64,000 nucleotides of DNA, from assembly GCF_900101095.1 (NCBI RefSeq), contig NZ_FNFM01000006.1:252101-316100 (forward strand), read 5' to 3'. The notes under the pieces are model-generated. The model was not told where the DNA came from and ran no database searches. It saw only the letters and a list, made by a program, of their open reading frames with translations. Shown here piece by piece: positions 63,758 through 64,000 of the stretch. The DNA is from Actinopolyspora mzabensis (GTDB lineage: Bacteria; Actinomycetota; Actinomycetes; Mycobacteriales; Pseudonocardiaceae). Within the stretch, counting starts at the first letter, position 1. Each line of letters starts with the position of its first letter. The translations under genes were made by a program, and so were the position numbers.

Positions 63758-63871
63758 TTACCAAGCGTGTGCTAGTTGTCGTATCCTGCGGGCTCGGCGC
63801 CCGGCGTCCCGGTACGCAACCCTGAGAACGACTTTGCCTTTATTCAGCGGCTGCGCGTGGGTTCCCGCCAT
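63758..63871 (-). CDS. Possible 37-residue basic protein
   Basis: Read from ATG 63871 (MAGTHAQPLNKGKVVL) to TAA 63758, ending RIRQLAHAW. It is Arg-rich with fair GC3 in its first half. The same frame is open another 22 codons upstream to an in-frame stop. No family is recognised. It overlaps the tail of the partial frame entering from the right edge, so the two may be parts of one broken gene. Low confidence. Confidence 0.25.
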   Translation of the reverse strand: MAGTHAQPLNKGKVVLRVAYRDAGRRARRIRQLAHAW

Positions 63872-64000
63872 CGCGCCCGGAGCCCCGTCGGGAGGACGCT
63901 GCTTCTCCTCCGCAACGTCCCTGGCCAACCAGGGTTCCGTACTTCCTTTTTAGACCGCGCGGCGAGCTCTCGCAAGTCCCGGAGCGAGATCCTCTCCCGG
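63844..64000 (-). CDS. Partial reading frame at the right edge
   Basis: A 51-codon frame enters from beyond the window on the minus strand and ends at TGA 63844-63846. Its first visible residues (RERISLRDLRELAARSKKE) look like a coding helix with high GC3; the end (RARWREPTRSR) looks less so. The gene cannot be identified. The remainder of 63435-63757 shows no gene and should contain the nagZ promoter. Confidence 0.35.
   Translation of the reverse strand, partial: RERISLRDLRELAARSKKEVRNPGWPGTLRRRSSVLPTGLRARWREPTRSR

Noticed and set aside
63750-63990. Possible c-di-AMP (ydaO) riboswitch upstream of nagZ on the minus strand
   Set aside because: Fragments such as GGGAACCCA and GACAACTA recall the motif, but the order and the GGGTGAATCC-type core are missing.

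Overview
The window is high-GC actinobacterial chromosome. WhiB4, PonA2, MarP, IniBAC, DUF397 and F420-type oxidase families, SD-less starts and gene order all point to the Mycobacteriales/Pseudonocardiales side of the phylum. A Saccharopolyspora- or Actinopolyspora-like organism is my best guess from the gene mix (inference only). Most genes are chromosomal housekeeping or cell-envelope genes; no plasmid or complete prophage is visible.

Layout. 1-4.3 kb: end of a GntP permease, a Fur-type regulator with a monofunctional catalase, and a GT87 mannosyltransferase. 4.3-13.3 kb: an iniBAC-type envelope-stress locus on the minus strand (IniB, two dynamin-like GTPases IniA and IniC), divergent from a membrane-anchored Hsp70-like protein and a large ATPase-LuxR regulator resembling the mycobacterial iniBAC activator. 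13.7-16.5 kb: esterase, FMN reductase, Dps, DUF1059. 16.7-20.5 kb: a less GC-rich islet (ABC transporter with a frameshifted membrane subunit, small secreted protein) bounded by 21-bp direct repeats that copy the 3' end of the neighbouring Old Yellow Enzyme gene. 20.5-28.5 kb: OYE, nucleoside hydrolase, degenerate Fic-like protein, DUF1697, acetyl-CoA synthetase, NhaA. 28.8-49.9 kb: a long block that follows the order of M. tuberculosis Rv3671c-Rv3683 (marP, CoA Nudix, TlpA-like, nth, small membrane protein, crp, MBL protein, RidA, DUF4177 microprotein, two Get3/ArsA-like ATPases, whiB4, ponA2, metallophosphoesterase), interrupted by MFS, Hsp20, Nudix, DUF397 and a pair of unknown paralogues. 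50.0 kb: tRNA-Pro(CGG), then a phage-lysin-like GH25 protein, an S9 peptidase, LysR and a cysteine-dioxygenase-like protein. 55.2-63.5 kb: a peptidoglycan (MurNAc) recycling cluster: murQ, RpiR/MurR-type regulator, beta-lactamase-like serine hydrolase, namZ and nagZ, with DUF4440 and PPOX genes between.

The most unusual signal is non-coding. Six copies of a roughly 120-190 bp structured repeat lie in intergenic space at about 0.4, 13.3, 13.7, 26.7, 44.9 and 48.7 kb. Each folds as a long hairpin, some copies carry compensatory base changes, and most are followed by a short CGATTTC-loop-GAAATCG hairpin that also occurs alone. Five of six copies lie just after a stop codon, in sense with the gene, which suggests a 3'-UTR, terminator or RNA-processing element family.
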